DNA of 6,320 bases from DASXBA01 sp046729895 (GTDB taxonomy: Bacteria > Actinomycetota > Thermoleophilia > Solirubrobacterales > Thermoleophilaceae): NCBI GenBank assembly GCA_046729895.1, contig JBKPHP010000258.1, positions 1 through 6,320 of the forward strand. The letters run 5' to 3'. The notes below the pieces were generated by a model. It was not told where the DNA came from and searched no databases. It saw only the letters and a program-made list of their open reading frames with translations. The first letter of the stretch is position 1, and each line of letters opens with the position of its first letter. A program made the position numbers and the translations under genes. This document shows positions 5,639-6,320 of the stretch, piece by piece.

Positions 5639-6320
5639 GCGCCGGGACCATCGAGGTCCACGAGCTGCACCCTCGGCGCGAGTCGGCGCTCGCAATAGCC
5701 CGGCGCGTGGCCGGCTTCCTCTCGGAGGCGCACCGCTCGCTCAGCTTGGCGCTCTACGACGTGCGCCTCCCGATCCCGCCAGCAGCGTGGTCAGGCGCGC
5801 GCTCGAGGAGGCCGCCGCAGGCGGCGTCCAGGTACGGCTCGCCTACAACCTCGACCACGACAAGCCCATCGCCATCCCGCCGCCGCCGAGCACCCGCCCG
5901 GAGCTGATCGAGTCGCTGCGGCTTCCGACCTGCGGGATCCCCGGCATCCCCGACCTCATGCACCACAAGTACGTGGTCCGCCACGGCGATGGCGTTTTGG
6001 GCCGGCTCGACCAACTGGACCGAGGACTCCTGGACGCTCCAGGAGAACGTCATCCTGACCGCGCGCTCGCGGGCGCTGGCGGCGGCCTATAGAGGCAACT
6101 TCGAGGAGCTCTGGCGCGAGCGCGACGTCGAGAAGACCGGCCGCTCCGAGCCCACGGCGCTGCGCGTCGAGGGGCAGGACGCACGGGCCTGGTTCACACC
6201 CGGGCACGGCCCCGAGCTGTCGCACCGGATCGCCCAGGCGATCGGCCGAGCGCGGACGCGCGTGCGGATCGCTTCACCGGTGATCACAGCGGGGCCGGTG
6301 CCAGGCACCCTGGTTGAGGT
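5635..6320 (+). pseudogene. Phospholipase D-like (HKD) protein, two frameshifts, 3' partial
   Basis: The reading begins at GTG 5635, overlapping the ferritin stop (GTGA), with no Shine-Dalgarno. The first 45 codons (to ALYDVRLP) run in one frame; at about 5770-5772, in a CCC run, the sequence continues one frame over (DPASSVVRRALEEAA, VRLAYNLD, then LMHHKYVVRHGD); at about 5991 it returns to the first frame (AFWAGSTNWTEDSW) and stays open to the window edge. Without the shifts the original frame stops at 5907. Joined, it is a PLD-superfamily phosphodiesterase: HHK at 5961-5969 and GSTN at 6004-6015 form one HxK-x4-D-x6-GSxN motif with the exact consensus spacing, although the D position is His. 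A second domain starts near the edge (SHRIAQAIGRARTRVRIASPV) and its motif lies outside. Such enzymes act on phospholipids or nucleic acids; the substrate is unknown. Either a decayed gene or two one-base sequence errors (one base lost, one gained). Confidence 0.75.

Noticed and set aside
5042..5695. Long - strand open frame extending the aminotransferase upstream to about 680 residues
   Set aside because: The extension is antisense to a ferritin with a complete active site, is rich in Arg/Gly and low in family similarity, and the aminotransferase homology begins after the ATG at 5041.
1..6320. CRISPR array, tRNA/rRNA genes, insertion sequence ends or attachment sites
   Set aside because: No regularly spaced repeats, cloverleaf-like segments, transposase or integrase coding, or terminal inverted repeats with target duplications were seen.

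Overview
This window is a stretch of chromosome from a very GC-rich bacterium. Codon use is strongly biased to G/C in the third position, genes are tightly packed, several starts lack a Shine-Dalgarno sequence, and the protein styles look actinobacterial. My best guess is a Thermoleophilia-type lineage (Solirubrobacterales or Gaiellales), but this rests on protein style only and no marker gene is present. I see no rRNA, tRNA, insertion sequence, phage gene or CRISPR array.

Layout, left to right. (1) 1-656, +: the end of a PotC-type ABC transporter permease whose start lies outside the window. (2) 775-1842, +: an enolase-superfamily enzyme with most of the metal-site residues but unusual residues on barrel strands 2 and 3. 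(3) 1843-1989: a convergent intergenic region holding three consecutive inverted repeats, probably a two-way terminator zone. (4) 1990-2448, -: a four-helix DoxX-family membrane protein with a strong ribosome binding site and a palindrome in its upstream region. (5) 2749-3393 and 3393-3653, +: an ECF-like sigma factor overlapped by one base by a small soluble zinc-binding anti-sigma-like protein. (6) 3650-5041, -: a class III PLP aminotransferase resembling glutamate-1-semialdehyde aminomutase, whose stop codon shares a CTAG with the stop of the anti-sigma gene. (7) 5108-5638, +: a ferritin with every ferroxidase residue in the same numbered position as E. coli FtnA. (8) 5635 to the right edge, +: a phospholipase D-like (HKD) protein overlapping the ferritin by GTGA but broken by two compensating frameshifts.

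Functional links. The sigma/anti-sigma pair is the clearest regulatory module; its target is not visible. Ferritin and the PLD-like gene look translationally coupled, with a perfect GC-only hairpin at the junction. The aminotransferase and ferritin are divergent from a 66-base region with short direct repeats and TAnnnT elements. The polyamine-type permease, the enolase-fold enzyme and the aminotransferase could all serve small-molecule catabolism, but nothing in the sequence ties them together. I did not find a clearly new multi-gene system. The best candidates for follow-up are the odd enolase active site, the ferritin/PLD junction and the frameshifted PLD gene.
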